Source: Nannizziopsis barbatae (lineage: Eukaryota > Ascomycota > Eurotiomycetes > Onygenales > Nannizziopsiaceae). Taken from it: 64,000 nucleotides of DNA. This document shows, piece by piece, positions 1 through 10,763 of this stretch. Both the position numbers and the translations under genes were made by a program. The DNA lies in NCBI GenBank assembly GCA_014964245.1, contig JACVYH010000006.1:620001-684000 (forward strand), read 5' to 3'. A model generated the notes under the pieces. That model was not told the origin of the DNA. It saw only the letters and a list, made by a program, of their open reading frames with translations, and ran no database searches. Position 1 is the stretch's first letter. The number at the start of each line of letters is the position of its first letter.

Positions 1-191
1 GATCATGCACCTTGCGAGGACACGACCCAGGAGTTGCTGTTCGGGTGATTTATTGTCGTTGCCCGAGACCGATGCAGAAAATCTATCGGACACGTCACGG
101 AACAACTGCGGACCGACTCTGGCCAAGTAGACCTTAATGCAAGGCGATCCAACGAGGGGAGGCAGGGTATCAAATGCAATGATCCAGCGAG
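1..191 (-). CDS. Unrecognised protein, fragment running off the left edge
   Basis: On the minus strand a frame stays open from about base 191 down to base 1 (about 63 codons). Its composition is protein-like, with fragments such as VGPQLFRDVSDRFSAS and EQQLLGRVLARCM. A stop lies in frame just upstream, directly next to a plausible splice acceptor (TTTCTGAG ending at 192), so this is best read as an internal exon whose 5' exons I could not place. The gene would be divergent from NEO1 and share its upstream region. I do not recognise the family. It could also be a chance open frame. Confidence 0.3.
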
Positions 192-718
192 CTCAGAAAC
201 AAAGAGAATACCCCGTGCAGATGGCTGCTGCTACAGATCCTCAAATATATACGTCTTGCATGCCGTCTGGTTTTAACGGGCGAGAAATCCACGGATGGCA
301 GTTGGAAGCTACTTGTGGATTATTGTTCTTCCGTGCCAGGCGCCACATTACGTTATATCACGTGTCTGCCCCTGGGTGCGACTCATCCTGGGACACTCGG
401 CCAGTCAGCGGCTTGCATCATCACGACTCGTTACGAAAAGAAGCGCAAGTTGATCTAGAGCACCACACAGCTTGCTTGCTTCAGATATCTGACGCAGTTT
501 TAAAGAGAAAGCGGTGCCTTGTTGGTTTCTGCAATTTTCTGGGGGTTTTCATTCGCGTTTAACAATATTCTCGGCATATCCATCCTTGCAGTCTTTATTG
601 AAGGTTGCCTATCCTCCGTCCCGCAACCGCTTCTAATCCTGGAGCAAGGCCTCCTACGGCCGCACTCTAATATGAATACACATGCTGGGCTTTCCTCGCG
701 GTAATCGCAGCGCTCAAC
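192..718. other. Intergenic region upstream of NEO1
   Basis: This probably holds the 5' exons of the left-edge minus-strand gene and the NEO1 promoter. A plus-strand frame from 137 to 562 has no protein-like character. No tRNA, repeat or clear promoter element was seen. Confidence 0.4.
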
Positions 719-3700
719 ATGACTTCTTCTCACCCTCATCGTCCATTGAACTCGAAAACACCCTCGATTCTTTCGGAATCCGATGACGATTTAGACCTGG
801 AAGAGATTGGCGCGGGAGCTTCAAAATCGCGATTTAGTCATGACTACACACGCAGACAAAGTCTTGAAAGAAATTGGTCAAACCCGGCCATTGCGTTGCG
901 AAATCTCCGGACCACTACCCGAGACCGTTGGCAAAACCTTGGGCGAGGAAACAATGAACAGCTTGGACAAGATGGCGATTTGGATGCATTGTTGTTTGAC
1001 CACGAAGATGAGGGCCAAAGGTCGTCCCGGGGTGCTTCGAGCTCTGCGGATGATCATGTTCCTCTCCTTGGAGTGCTGAACGAGGAGAACCTGTCTCCAC
1101 GCCGCCCGTCGAGGGCTGAAGGCTTCTATGCTAATTTGGGCTCCAAATTGCGGCTTCCAGGATTCACAAAGGCGGCTTCTTCTATACAACCTCCGGGGAA
1201 CCACTCCAACTTACCTAGTTCCTCACAGCCGAAACCCACTCGAACGGTACTAGTCGGTCAGCAACAGAGCGTTCGGTACCCAGCTAATGTTGTTTCCAAT
1301 GCAAAATATACCCCTTGGAGCTTTCTTCCACGGACGCTTTATAATGAGTTTTCATTTTTCTTTAATATCTATTTCCTGCTAGTCGCTCTTTCCCAAACCA
1401 TCCCTATTCTGAGAATTGGCTATATATCATCATATATCGTCCCTCTCGCTTTCGTGGTCACTATATCACTTGGCAAGGAGGCGCTAGACGATATTGCTCG
1501 ACGCAGAAGAGACTCCGAGGCAAACTCCGAGGAATATACGATTTTGTCATTTCAGCTGAATGCAAATCGACCATCCAGGACCGATGGCAACGAGAGAGGT
1601 GCGCCATTTGAAGTTATCAAAAAATCCAAAGATCTCAAAGTAGGCGACATATTACAAATTCGAAAAGATCAACGCCTTCCAGCCGATGTCATTATCTTAA
1701 AGTCTTTGGTACCCGAGCCTTCGGCTCCCACCACGTCAAATCTGGGCTCAAATGACCCGGATTCACAACTAGACGGAGACATTACTGCCAGTCTCGCTAC
1801 CGAAACCAACAACACTGTAGATACCTTTATTCGAACGGACCAGCTAGACGGCGAAACCGACTGGAAATTGCGGATTGCCTCTCCTCTCACCCAGAACCTC
1901 CCCGTCTCCGACTTTCGCAAAATTCGAATCACCGCGGGAGCTCCTGAAAGAAGCGTCAATGAGTTCCTGGGACGAATAGAAGTTGCGTCCGCTTCTCAGC
2001 CGTACGACTCACCATACGACGCGGGTCATGATCCCGGAAGCAGCCATGAGACGTTTAAGGCCTCTCAGGCTCAGTCGGCACCCCTTACGATTGATAATAC
2101 GGCATGGGCGAACACAGTACTCGCTTCGAATACTACAACTCTTGCCGCAGTCGTATATACCGGTTCCGAAACTCGCTCATCGATGTCCACTTCTCCGTCT
2201 CGCTCAAAAGTTGGTCTACTTGAATACGAAATCAATAATCTTACCAAAATACTTTGCGTCTTAACCCTATCTCTTTCCATCATTCTTGTCGCGTTGGAAG
2301 GTTTCCAACCCACTAACAACAAAAAATGGTATATTGCCATAACGATATATCTCATTCTTTTCTCAACCATCATTCCTATGAGTTTACGAGTTAATCTAGA
2401 CATGGCAAAGTCGGCGTACGGTCGTTTTATTGAGCGAGACAAAGGGATTCCGGGTACTATCGTGAGGACTAGCACAATTCCAGAAGATCTAGGAAGGATA
2501 GAATATCTCCTTTCTGATAAAACTGGAACTCTTACGCAAAACGGTGTGTTGAAACCCTGCTCCGGTATACCCTGTCAAATAGCTAATACAAATCAGATAT
2601 GGAGCTGAAAAAAATACACGTTGGTACCGTGTCTTACGCAAACGAAGCGATGGATGAAGTCGCGACATATGTCCGACAGGGCTTTTCTACGTCGCTCCGG
2701 GAGAACCCGCCCGAAACAGGCGCATTAGTTACACCATCTTCCCTGAACACGGTCCAGTCCGGTATAACTGGGACGACCCGTACACGAAGGGAAATCAGTT
2801 CTCGAGTGCGGGACCTGATCATGGCTCTCGCGATCTGTCATAATGTCACTCCAACCTCTGAGGAAATGGATGGCCAAACTATCACCACGTATCAAGCATC
2901 GTCCCCAGACGAGATAGCCATAGTCAAATACGCCGAAGAAGTTGGCATCCAGCTAGCATATCGTGACAGGCAGAAAATATTACTGCGGTCTGTTGAAACA
3001 GGCAATATCGTTGTGAAAGCCAGAATTCTAGATATTTTTCCATTCACGTCAGACAGCAAGCGAATGGGCATAGTCGTTCAATTCTCTCTTAGTGAAGGGA
3101 CAGAACAGCCTCAAGACGAAATTTGGTTCTTCCAGAAAGGAGCCGATGCAGTTATGTCATCTATAGTGGCTGCCAACGACTGGTTGGACGAAGAAACAGC
3201 AAATATGGCTCGAGAGGGCTTGAGGACTCTCGTCGTCGGAAGGAAAAGACTCACCAACGACCACTACGAGGAATTTTCCTCGGACTATAAACAAGCATCT
3301 TTGTCGCTCGACCAGAGGGATTCTCTCATGGCTAAAGTGGTCTCAAACTATCTAGAGCGTGACCTTGAGCTTCTAGGGGTTACCGGAGTAGAAGACAGGC
3401 TGCAAAAGGATGTAAAGCCATCCCTCGAACTACTTCGCAATGCTGGTGTCAAAATATGGATGCTCACGGGGGATAAAGTCGAGACTGCCCGGTGTGTCGC
3501 CGTTTCTTCAAAGCTGGTAGCTCGGGGTCAGTATATTCATACTGTTTCCAAATTAAAGGACTTGGAATCCGCGCAAGAGGCTCTCGATTTTTTGCGCAGC
3601 AAGACCGAAGCTTGCTTACTTATTGACGGCGATTCTCTCTCATTGATGTTGAGCCGATTCCGTTCTGCCTTTATCTCCATTGCCATTCTTCTACCCGCGG

Positions 3701-4584
3701 TGATCGCATGCCGCTGTTCTCCAACACAGAAGGCCGAAATTGCGCTTTTAATCCGGCACCATACCAAGAAGCGAGTGTGTTGTATCGGGGATGGGGGCAA
3801 CGACGTATCCATGATCCAAGCTGCTGACGTCGGGGTCGGTATCGTGGGAAAGGAGGGTCGTCAAGCCTCTTTGGCAGCTGATTTCAGTATTACCCAGTTC
3901 CATCATATTACTAAGCTACTCGTCTGGCATGGTCGAAATTCCTATAAACGATCCGCAAAATTGGGTCAATTCGTCATGCATCGAGGGTTGATCATCAGCG
4001 CTTGCCAAACGATGTACAGCATTGCAAAACATTTCGAGCCCAAGGGTCTTTTCATCAATTGGCTTCTCGTTGGATATGCGACAATATATACCAATACGCC
4101 CGTTTTTTCCCTCGTTCTTGACCGTGATGTTGATGAAGAGCTGGCGAACCTCTACCCGGAGTTATACAAAGAACTTAAATCCGGCCGCAGTCTCAGCTAC
4201 CGCTCCTTTTTTACCTGGGTCCTTGTATCTGTTTATCAAGGCTCCGTCATTCAAGGCTTTTCGCAGATTCTTCTTGGCACCACCTCTGGCCCTAGGCTTA
4301 TCAGCGTCTCTTTTACCGCTTTAATTCTGAACGAACTTGCCATGGTTGCTATTTCAATCACAACTTGGCATCCAATAATGATATTCTCCATCTTTGGCAC
4401 AGCCCTTGTATATGCGGCCACTTTCCCTTTTTTGGGAGACTACTTTGACCTTAAGTACGTGATTACGGTTGGATGGGTATGGAGAGTTGCTGTCGTGTGC
4501 TCCATTTCCTTGATTCCCGTTTGGGCTGTCAAATTTATAAGCAGGACCTGGAGTCCTCCAAATTATCGCAAGGTTAGGGGGTGA
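719..4584 (+). CDS. NEO1: P4-type phospholipid-translocating ATPase (flippase), Neo1 family
   Basis: Two exons, 719-2543 and 2597-4584, give 1270 aa; the 53-nt intron falls inside the catalytic motif region. The phosphorylation motif DKTGTLTQN starts near residue 600 and runs across the splice into the Neo1-type MELKK segment. The actuator loop has DGET near residue 378, in place of the TGES of ion pumps, as in lipid flippases. The hinge motif GDGGNDVSM is near residue 1006. Several hydrophobic segments follow near the C-terminus. The N-terminal 150 residues are acidic and serine-rich and look disordered. Neo1/ATP9 proteins flip aminophospholipids in endosome and Golgi membranes, unlike the Drs2/Dnf proteins they do not need a Cdc50 subunit, and in yeast the gene is essential. 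The start ATG at 719 is the first in frame and the length fits the family. The gene converges with MSO1. Confidence 0.95.
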
Positions 4585-5138
4585 ATGAATGCCTTATTTG
4601 ACATTAGAATGGAGTTTTGGATATTGAAACGGCTTTGGAGTCAAACGTATTGCATATTGGCTAGGCGTTCCGAGCAGATGCAGACGTTGTTGGCTATCTG
4701 CTTTGGTGCTCTAGACGCAGCGTTCACTGAATTATTTTCGAATATTCTGTTATTTTCAGACCTCTTAGAATTATAATGAGCGTTCTTGATCTAATATGAA
4801 GCCCTAATTCCTAACTGGCAAATTTTCCCCTTTATTTCGTACCTTTCCGCGAATCCTTGGTGAAAGCACATGAGCTGAAAAGAACTAGAAACAGTATAGA
4901 GATTGTTAGAATACAAAGTATGTTTGTAGTATGTATGTACAGAAGTCTTAGCAGACAGAGAGGCTTCACACAAACAAAAGGTTAACGGCATCGACACGAA
5001 TAAGCAGGCTAGAGGCAAAAATCAGAAGAAATGTAAATGCAGGGAAAGGTATCTTGAGAATTGATACAAGATCACGATGACGCCGTATGCACCCAGAGTA
5101 AACCAATGCTATGAATAACTCCTCGATAAGCAGTATTT
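4585..5138. other. Convergent 3' region between NEO1 and MSO1
   Basis: AT-rich 3' untranslated DNA shared by two convergent genes. I see no further coding frame, RNA gene or repeat. Confidence 0.5.
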
Positions 5139-5876
5139 TCATCGTGAGCCACCACCAAGTGGGCTCCTCGACGTATTCCCATAGGGGCTGACACTTCTCC
5201 CGCCAGCGGCTCCTCCTCCGCTGTGCAGTCTTGCCTTCAGTCTCTCTTGCGCAGAAGCTGCGGAAAGTGAACGATCTGGCGCCCCTGGTCGATTTTGCGC
5301 AGCTTGCGCTGCCTGATAGGATCCTGCCATTTGGCTAGGAAGCGGTCTTGGGCCACCAATCGGCCCGCCCGGTTGACGTGCTGACTGCGATCGATCAAAC
5401 GGATGACGAGGGGTGCCCGAGGGAGAGGGACGACCAGGTAGGCTCGACGCAGAAGGTTTAAATCCCGTCGGTTGTGGTGCAACAGGGCCTCTCCCAGCTC
5501 GTAGACTCATAGGCGGCGGTTGTGCTGTGTTTTGAGGTGCCGGGTCACTCCAAAGGTCCCCTAGGCCGCCGCTACGACTGCCTCCTCCACGACCGGCAGG
5601 CGCATTGGCTTGACCATAGCCCTGGAAGCTAGGTTGCGTCGCGACGGTTGGAGGCGGTGGTAGAGGAGACTTCGGGTCAGGAGGAAGCCAGGAGGGAAGT
5701 CGGCGACCTTTTTCCGTATAGTATGCGCGTAAGACTCGGGAGAGGTGAGAATTATCTTCGTGGTCTGGGTCATCGGTCTCGTCACCTGAGGTAAGGGCGC
5801 GGCGGATGGAAGTGAATCGAGTGCTTAGATTAGAGATCGCAGAGGACGAAGTGAAAGATGAGAAGTAGGAAGTCAT
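5139..5876 (-). CDS. MSO1: Sec1-binding exocytosis protein, Mso1-like
   Basis: A single exon of 245 aa. The first 65 residues match the Sec1-binding region of Mso1: a serine-rich amphipathic start (MTSYFSSFTSSS), then an arginine-containing helix, an acidic patch, and the conserved block VLRAYYTEKGRRLPSWLPP. The remainder is a low-complexity, disordered tail rich in proline, glycine, serine and glutamine. In yeast Mso1 binds the SM protein Sec1 and the Rab Sec4 and promotes SNARE assembly at the plasma membrane. Recognition rests on the short N-terminal block, since the tail is not conserved. The start is the first ATG, and the protein ends GGGSR-stop. Confidence 0.75.
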   Translation of the reverse strand: MTSYFSSFTSSSAISNLSTRFTSIRRALTSGDETDDPDHEDNSHLSRVLRAYYTEKGRRLPSWLPPDPKSPLPPPPTVATQPSFQGYGQANAPAGRGGGSRSGGLGDLWSDPAPQNTAQPPPMSLRAGRGPVAPQPTGFKPSASSLPGRPSPSGTPRHPFDRSQSARQPGGPIGGPRPLPSQMAGSYQAAQAAQNRPGAPDRSLSAASAQERLKARLHSGGGAAGGRSVSPYGNTSRSPLGGGSR

Positions 5877-6368
5877 GTTTTCTGGTTATCCCTTGGAGTT
5901 TCTGTTATTTTCGAATTATTGGTCAGCAGCGGGACGGGCCTTCTCCCCGCAGGGAAGTATGTAGGGATTCGATTTCGTGATCACACGACTTGATTGTTTG
6001 ATTCTTTAAGAGACTGTTAGAAGAATTCGACTTGAATAACGAACAGCAGCGTAATACCTGGGCCTTTTTTGTCACAGTGGTATTTATTGATTTTATGTGC
6101 AGATCAGGAGCGCGTGTGGATTGTATACATCAAGCAAGGGTTGCAGTTGAAACCGCCCGTGTCGTTAATAGTTAGAGGAGGTGCAAGCTCCCGAGGCGGT
6201 TAAGCTTCATTGGTAATAAGGTTCGAAGATTAGTCAGTAGGTTTTTGTTGACAGTAACCAACTAAACGATGGAGAATTTCAGGTCTTTAGTCAGTCTGAG
6301 TAGTGTTAAAATTCTAGCCTTCAACATACAGAGCACACGAGCCAAAAATAAAAAGATAATCTTCGAGT
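5877..6368. other. Upstream region of MSO1
   Basis: No convincing coding frame. Two short A-runs (6344-6348 and 6350-6354) are T-runs on the minus strand, just 3' of the first tRNA gene. Confidence 0.5.
6344..6354 (-). terminator. RNA polymerase III terminator of the first tRNA-Ile
   Basis: Two T5 runs on the minus strand begin about 15 nt past the 3' end of the tRNA at 6369-6442. This is the usual Pol III stop signal. Confidence 0.6.
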
Positions 6369-6442
6369 TGGTCCCAGAGGGGGTCGAACCCTCGACTTTG
6401 GCGTTATTAGCACCACACTCTAACCAACTGAGTTATGGGACC
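6369..6442 (-). tRNA. tRNA-Ile (anticodon AAU), copy 1
   Basis: A complete cloverleaf on the minus strand, 74 nt including the discriminator A. The acceptor stem is GGTCCCA/TGGGACC, the D arm ACTC-AGTTGGTTA-GAGT, and the anticodon stem TGGTG/CGCCA carries the loop CTAATAA, so the anticodon is AAU (read as IAU, isoleucine). The variable loop is AAGTC and the T arm GAGGG-TTCGACC-CCCTC. The internal B box (GGTTCGACCC) is intact and there is no intron. An identical copy lies at 7444-7517. Confidence 0.96.
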
Positions 6443-7194
6443 TTCGGTATTTTAAGGTAATTTACGGAGGCTTGAACCAGAAGTCACTTTCATGCCATGT
6501 GATTTAGTACCGTATTCGCGTTACCATCACGTGGTCCTATACCCAGTTTTGATTACATACATGTAATTGGCCCGTCCACTGGACTCCGTACTTTAGCTTT
6601 GGAACTATATGATCTAAGTTTTCGCAAAAAATCGGTGACATTCGGTAACCATTCATTTTGGAGTTTTCGCCGGATACTCCGGAACTACAGAGTAGGTGGT
6701 ACAACAGGAATAAATGCCAAAAGACTGTCTGCTAACAGATGCAAGTTTTTCTCAAGAGAAGACACAAACCGCTCACATCTCCTGCATTCTCAACACACAC
6801 TGCTAAAATTGAATGATGATATGTCTCTGTGCCCTGGATTCATAAAAGCAAGGTTTTCAAATTGTGAGCCTTGTTCATCCCCCTTATCCCATTTGATGGT
6901 GGAGGCTGGGGTTTCGGACAGGCACTTGTCCATTCAGTCTTCGCCGTAACTAATGTAAGTTATGTAGTATACTGTGTATACATGGAAGTTCCGGCGTTTC
7001 CCTGTCAAGCTGGAAGGTAGAAGATAAGCTAGGGCTCCTATAAAGGGTATATAGAGACATGTGTTCATATTGCTCCTAAATATGCGGGCGTAGGCACAAG
7101 CCGCATTGTCGGCTTCCCCGGACAACTTTACCCGGTTCCCTTGAACTTATAATAGAGTGGTGGAGACTGTATGCTTGTCAGATTTCTAGAAAGC

Positions 7195-7350
7195 AGATAA
7201 TATAATTACTTTATATAAATACTAAATTATAAAGAAAATAGCAGATATAAAAAATTAATCATAAAAAAAATAGTATATAAAAAAGCTAAACTTAAAACAA
7301 AGCTAATGACATGAAAGATAATAAAGATTATTAAAGAATTAAAGATGTTA
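7195..7350. repeat. AT-rich island between the tRNA genes
   Basis: About 155 bp made almost entirely of A and T, with runs such as ATAAAAAAAATAG and ATATAAAAAAG and very few C or G. Its composition differs sharply from the surrounding intergenic DNA. It may be a remnant of a transposon eroded by repeat-induced point mutation, since tRNA flanks are common insertion targets, but no terminal repeats or coding remains are visible. Confidence 0.45.
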
Positions 7351-7429
7351 TGTAAGTCATATCATCCAACAACTTACTTTGAACTTCTAATTACACAAAA
7401 AGTTTGCCCTGGAAAAGGTCAAGGTGGAC

Positions 7430-7436
7430 AAAAAAA
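7430..7436 (-). terminator. RNA polymerase III terminator of the second tRNA-Ile
   Basis: A T7 run on the minus strand, 8 nt past the tRNA 3' end, is typical for Pol III termination. Confidence 0.65.
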
Positions 7437-7443
7437 TACCAAA

Positions 7444-7517
7444 TGGTCCCAGAGGGGGTCGAACCCTCGACTTTGGCGTTATTAGCACCACACTCTAACC
7501 AACTGAGTTATGGGACC
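7444..7517 (-). tRNA. tRNA-Ile (anticodon AAU), copy 2
   Basis: Identical over all 74 nt to the copy at 6369-6442, with the same stems, loop CTAATAA and B box, and no intron. Both copies are on the minus strand about 1.07 kb apart. The flanks of the two copies are not alike, so only the gene itself is shared. Confidence 0.96.
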
Positions 7518-7916
7518 CCTTTTTCTTGGAGGATTATACCCTCCAAGAAACTATTAGCGTAAGGCTAAAGTTCTACCGTCATACATACAGTATGTGAGTC
7601 GATCTAGGTACATATGTGCATACATACATACCTATATATTCATAATATTATATGACATTCAGCTGCTAGAAGATATCCACCAAGAGATCCCATTTTGCAA
7701 AGGATGATATCGACGGGACATAAACATAAAAGTTACAACACCACTAGTGCAGAGGCCCAATTACCCAACTCAACTATCTTAAATCGGATAGGGATACCAG
7801 ATGCGAGCAAAACTTACTCAAAGGTATACGCTAGCTTTTTGCCTCATTTGCAGAAATCAGTGGTCGTGTCCTCCTAAAAATATAGAAACGAGATTCAGGT
7901 ACTCCGTATGTATATA
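7518..7916. other. Intergenic region with a short CATA-type repeat
   Basis: Contains a degenerate ACATAC repeat at about 7580-7630 and a TACTCCGTA copy at 7900-7908. Short frames here have no protein-like character. Confidence 0.5.
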
Positions 7917-9525
7917 CTATATCCTAGCCCATGATATACCTCCGAGCACAATCCTTGCACTTATAAAAAAAATTACGCTGATTGTAAGCATAGTTCCAGT
8001 GAACGTTTGTAGACCCCAATATCCGCCATGTTGGCTGCCCAGAATGGCACCGGCAATCGGAGAACCTGTTAGGTTTGCCACGCTCAGACAAGTGTATAGG
8101 ATCCCTTGTCTTGCACCAGTTTTGGAAATATCGGATGTGATTTGGCTGAGCAACGCAGGGATAAGGCTGACAAAGGCACCCGACACGAAGCCATACAGCA
8201 CACTAAATGCCACATAGACTAATATAGAACCAGGTGTGATGAATGTTCCCGGGATCCAAAGAATAAGCACAACGAGGACTGAAAGGACATCATAATCATC
8301 ATGTTAAACCGTCCTATTCTGTCTGCTAAGTAGCCTGGTATAATCCGGCCCGGAAGACTGTGATTAAGAGTCAGCTACAATGATAGAATATGAGATGAGC
8401 TTTGACAGACCTTGCAGCATTTAACATGGTAAGTAAATTTTCGGTGATGTTACGGCGGACCCCATCTTGTTGCGCCTCAAGAATGATATAATTTACTGGT
8501 ATTAGCATGGCTAGGAATCCAAACCACGATCCCAAAGCTAGTAAAACGAAAGGCAGCTCAGAGAAGGGAGAGACGTAATCTGATAAGGTTATCTGGCGTG
8601 GGACAGGTGCAATTCGAGATCGAACCGTAAGGTTTGCGATTATCAGCAAGCTCAAAATAACAAATGCTGAAATACGGAGGGCCCAGCCAAATTCTACTTG
8701 GGGAAGTAAACGGGATAGTATAATTGGAAATACCACTCCCCCTAGGGATGACCCGCTGGCCATGATTCCAAACGCAAGCGCACGGTGCTTCTCAAACCAG
8801 GTGGCGGTACAAGCCGAGCCGGAATAAAAACAAAGGCTTGCACCCAGTGCACTGCAAATTCCTTGGGCGAGCAGGAACTGATAATATTTAGTGGAAATGG
8901 AAGTCATCATCAGGCCAAAGGCATGTAAAAATGTGCCAATAATTAGAAGCCATTTCGGACCGTAATTATCGAAGACCTGATTCTCGGAATTATTAAATCT
9001 GCTCAAAAGCAAAGTGACTATACGAATCCAATGCGTTCGGGTGACAAAGTGGAACAGCACCGTCATCTTAGGTCCGTAAAAAGGCTGGAGTTCTAGAAAA
9101 GAGATGAATTGGGGAAACTAACCCTACCAATGAGTATTCCAGCCGCAAATATGGCAAATGGTTCAAGCGATAGGATCCAGGCAATACTTGATACGGAATA
9201 TTCATGGAGCTGATGGGTCTGATAGTACTCTTGGAATACTCCGATTGCTTTATGCATATACTTTGTCAACAGGGCCGCATCGCCAGATAGTTAAATAATC
9301 GAGGAGTCAGGTCCTACCATTCACCCATCCAAAGCTGCAAAAAAGGCAACACCAGGCTCCCGCAACAACTAGCCACGCCCTTAGACTCCTGTCAACTTGA
9401 TCACCTTGGTCATCACAGCTTCGGGATTCCACAGAACACGGCTGGTCATGTTTGACTTCGGCGGCAGAAACGGATTCTGGATTCAAACCACCAGATTTCG
9501 AATCTTGGGGGCCGTTATTCTGCAT
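7917..9525 (-). CDS. MFS transporter, monocarboxylate-transporter-like, with an apparent 1-nt frameshift
   Basis: Four exons on the minus strand: 9318-9525, 9123-9247, 8411-8976 and 7917-8357, about 446 codons. The translation follows fungal monocarboxylate-type MFS proteins: a polar N-terminus, a first membrane segment ending near FGWVN, the block GVFQEYYQ, then GRVFDNYGPKWLL and the block NAASLPGRIIPGYLADRIG in the middle. Splice phases fit through exon 3. In exon 4 the frame carrying GYLADRIGRFNMM runs into the wrong phase after about 8297. The remaining membrane segments, down to the normal end VLGGISWARI, are in the next frame, so one nucleotide is missing at about 8281-8297. No legal intron repairs this. 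It is either a recent pseudogene or a sequence error. The substrate cannot be told. Confidence 0.7.
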
Positions 9526-9988
9526 TATTGGGCATTTAATACACTAAAGGGATAATAGTGCAATAAGCTTCGAGGGTGAGCTGAATTCGATACCAGACAC
9601 AGCTCGTCTCGTTCTTTATCGGGGTGGGCCTTGCCTTTGATTCGGATTAGAGCTGTTGTCACCTCGTCCACAGGAGTTAGGACATAGATCACAGGCCTCT
9701 GTTCCCCTTCCTCTACACACCAGAGTCAGTTCAATTTCATATATTTCCTCGGAGACTTACAATAAGATCAACATATGGCCAGAAAGGAGGAAATGATTTG
9801 AGTGAGGGGTACAAATGGTAGAGTTTTTGTGCCTCGACGTACAACGTAACCTTCAACACTTCGCGTGTTGGAGGTGTGACAATAAGACAGGCCGGAGTCA
9901 CAAACGAGTAGCCTCTGGAGGGTGTCGGGTACGTCGGGACGGTTTTCGTGGGTGATCGACGCTGCCTTTGGATCCGAATTTTCAGCAA
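9525..9988 (-). CDS. Possible small hypothetical protein upstream of the MFS gene
   Basis: Two open segments on the minus strand, about 9761-9988 and 9525-9710, can be joined in phase by a 50-nt intron with a strong GTAAGT donor. They give a protein-like tail (RPVIYVLTPVDEVTTALIR, then GKAHPDKERDELC). No ATG start was found, so any 5' exon is missing. The stop TAA overlaps the ATG of the MFS gene (TAATG). I do not recognise it. It may be chance or a decayed gene. Confidence 0.2.
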
Positions 9989-10763
9989 ACGGTAATAGAA
10001 GTTGGTTAGTTACACACCAACAAAAATCACGGCTAACTGTGGATAATTGCCAGAAAGTCGATACTTGTAGCTGAAGTAGTTGCAACATACAGTGGCATTT
10101 CTTTTCCCACGTCCCGCAAACAAGAAAATCATACCATGTCTTTTATTGACAATCGGCGATTAAGCAAGTTGTCGCTTTAGTACTGTCGGCCTTCATAGCA
10201 CCCAGTTTTCGTGTATGTATATCCGTCACCATATTAGTAAATCCATGCCCACAGTCAAAATGGTCAGTTTCATAGATACAACTAAGTTATCTAGCTACAT
10301 CGCATATTGATAGTAGCTTGGGACACAGAAAGATGAATACCCATTATCAGCGGATTATTTGTCCCGAAACTCCGGTAGCATATTTTAATAAAAATCACCG
10401 AGTGTTAAATTCTTTGGACCTGGGATTCGAGTTGCTGAGGGGAGTAGACTGATTGGCATTGACGAACCGCTTATAGGGAGCTTAATAACGAAACCGTGTC
10501 GGATGTGAATATGTTGCACGACTCTGCAGTGATCCCGTAAAGAGAATCATTAAGAGATTTGGGCTACCTACGTTGTTCTGCCGGGTAGCGTATAGGGAGT
10601 GTGCATGCCACTGTCCTTTTCTTTTTTTTGGAAAGGAGAATTGTTTGAGTATATACACAAGCGATGTGTCTTTTCGAGAAAACTGCCTTTCTTCTCCTTG
10701 TAGTTGCGTGTTTTTGGAAAAAATATACCTCCCCTTGCCCTTAAGGAGAAGGCCTAATTACCT
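9989..10763. other. Intergenic region upstream of the 466-aa orphan
   Basis: No supported gene. Pyrimidine-rich patches near 10605-10640 and 10690-10740 precede the ATG at 10764 and resemble a fungal promoter or 5' leader. Confidence 0.4.

Larger units (their letters stand above)
6443..7443. other. Spacer between the two tRNA-Ile genes
   Basis: About 1 kb with no supported gene. One GACTCCGTA copy lies near 6582-6590, and a strongly AT-rich patch at about 7195-7350 is listed separately. Confidence 0.5.

Noticed and set aside
137..562. 141-codon plus-strand frame at the left edge
   Set aside because: Composition is not protein-like, and it overlaps a better minus-strand candidate and the NEO1 promoter.
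7570..7660. CATA-rich DNA considered as a CRISPR-like or satellite array
   Set aside because: It is a short degenerate tetranucleotide repeat without regular spacers, and CRISPR is not expected in a fungal nuclear genome.
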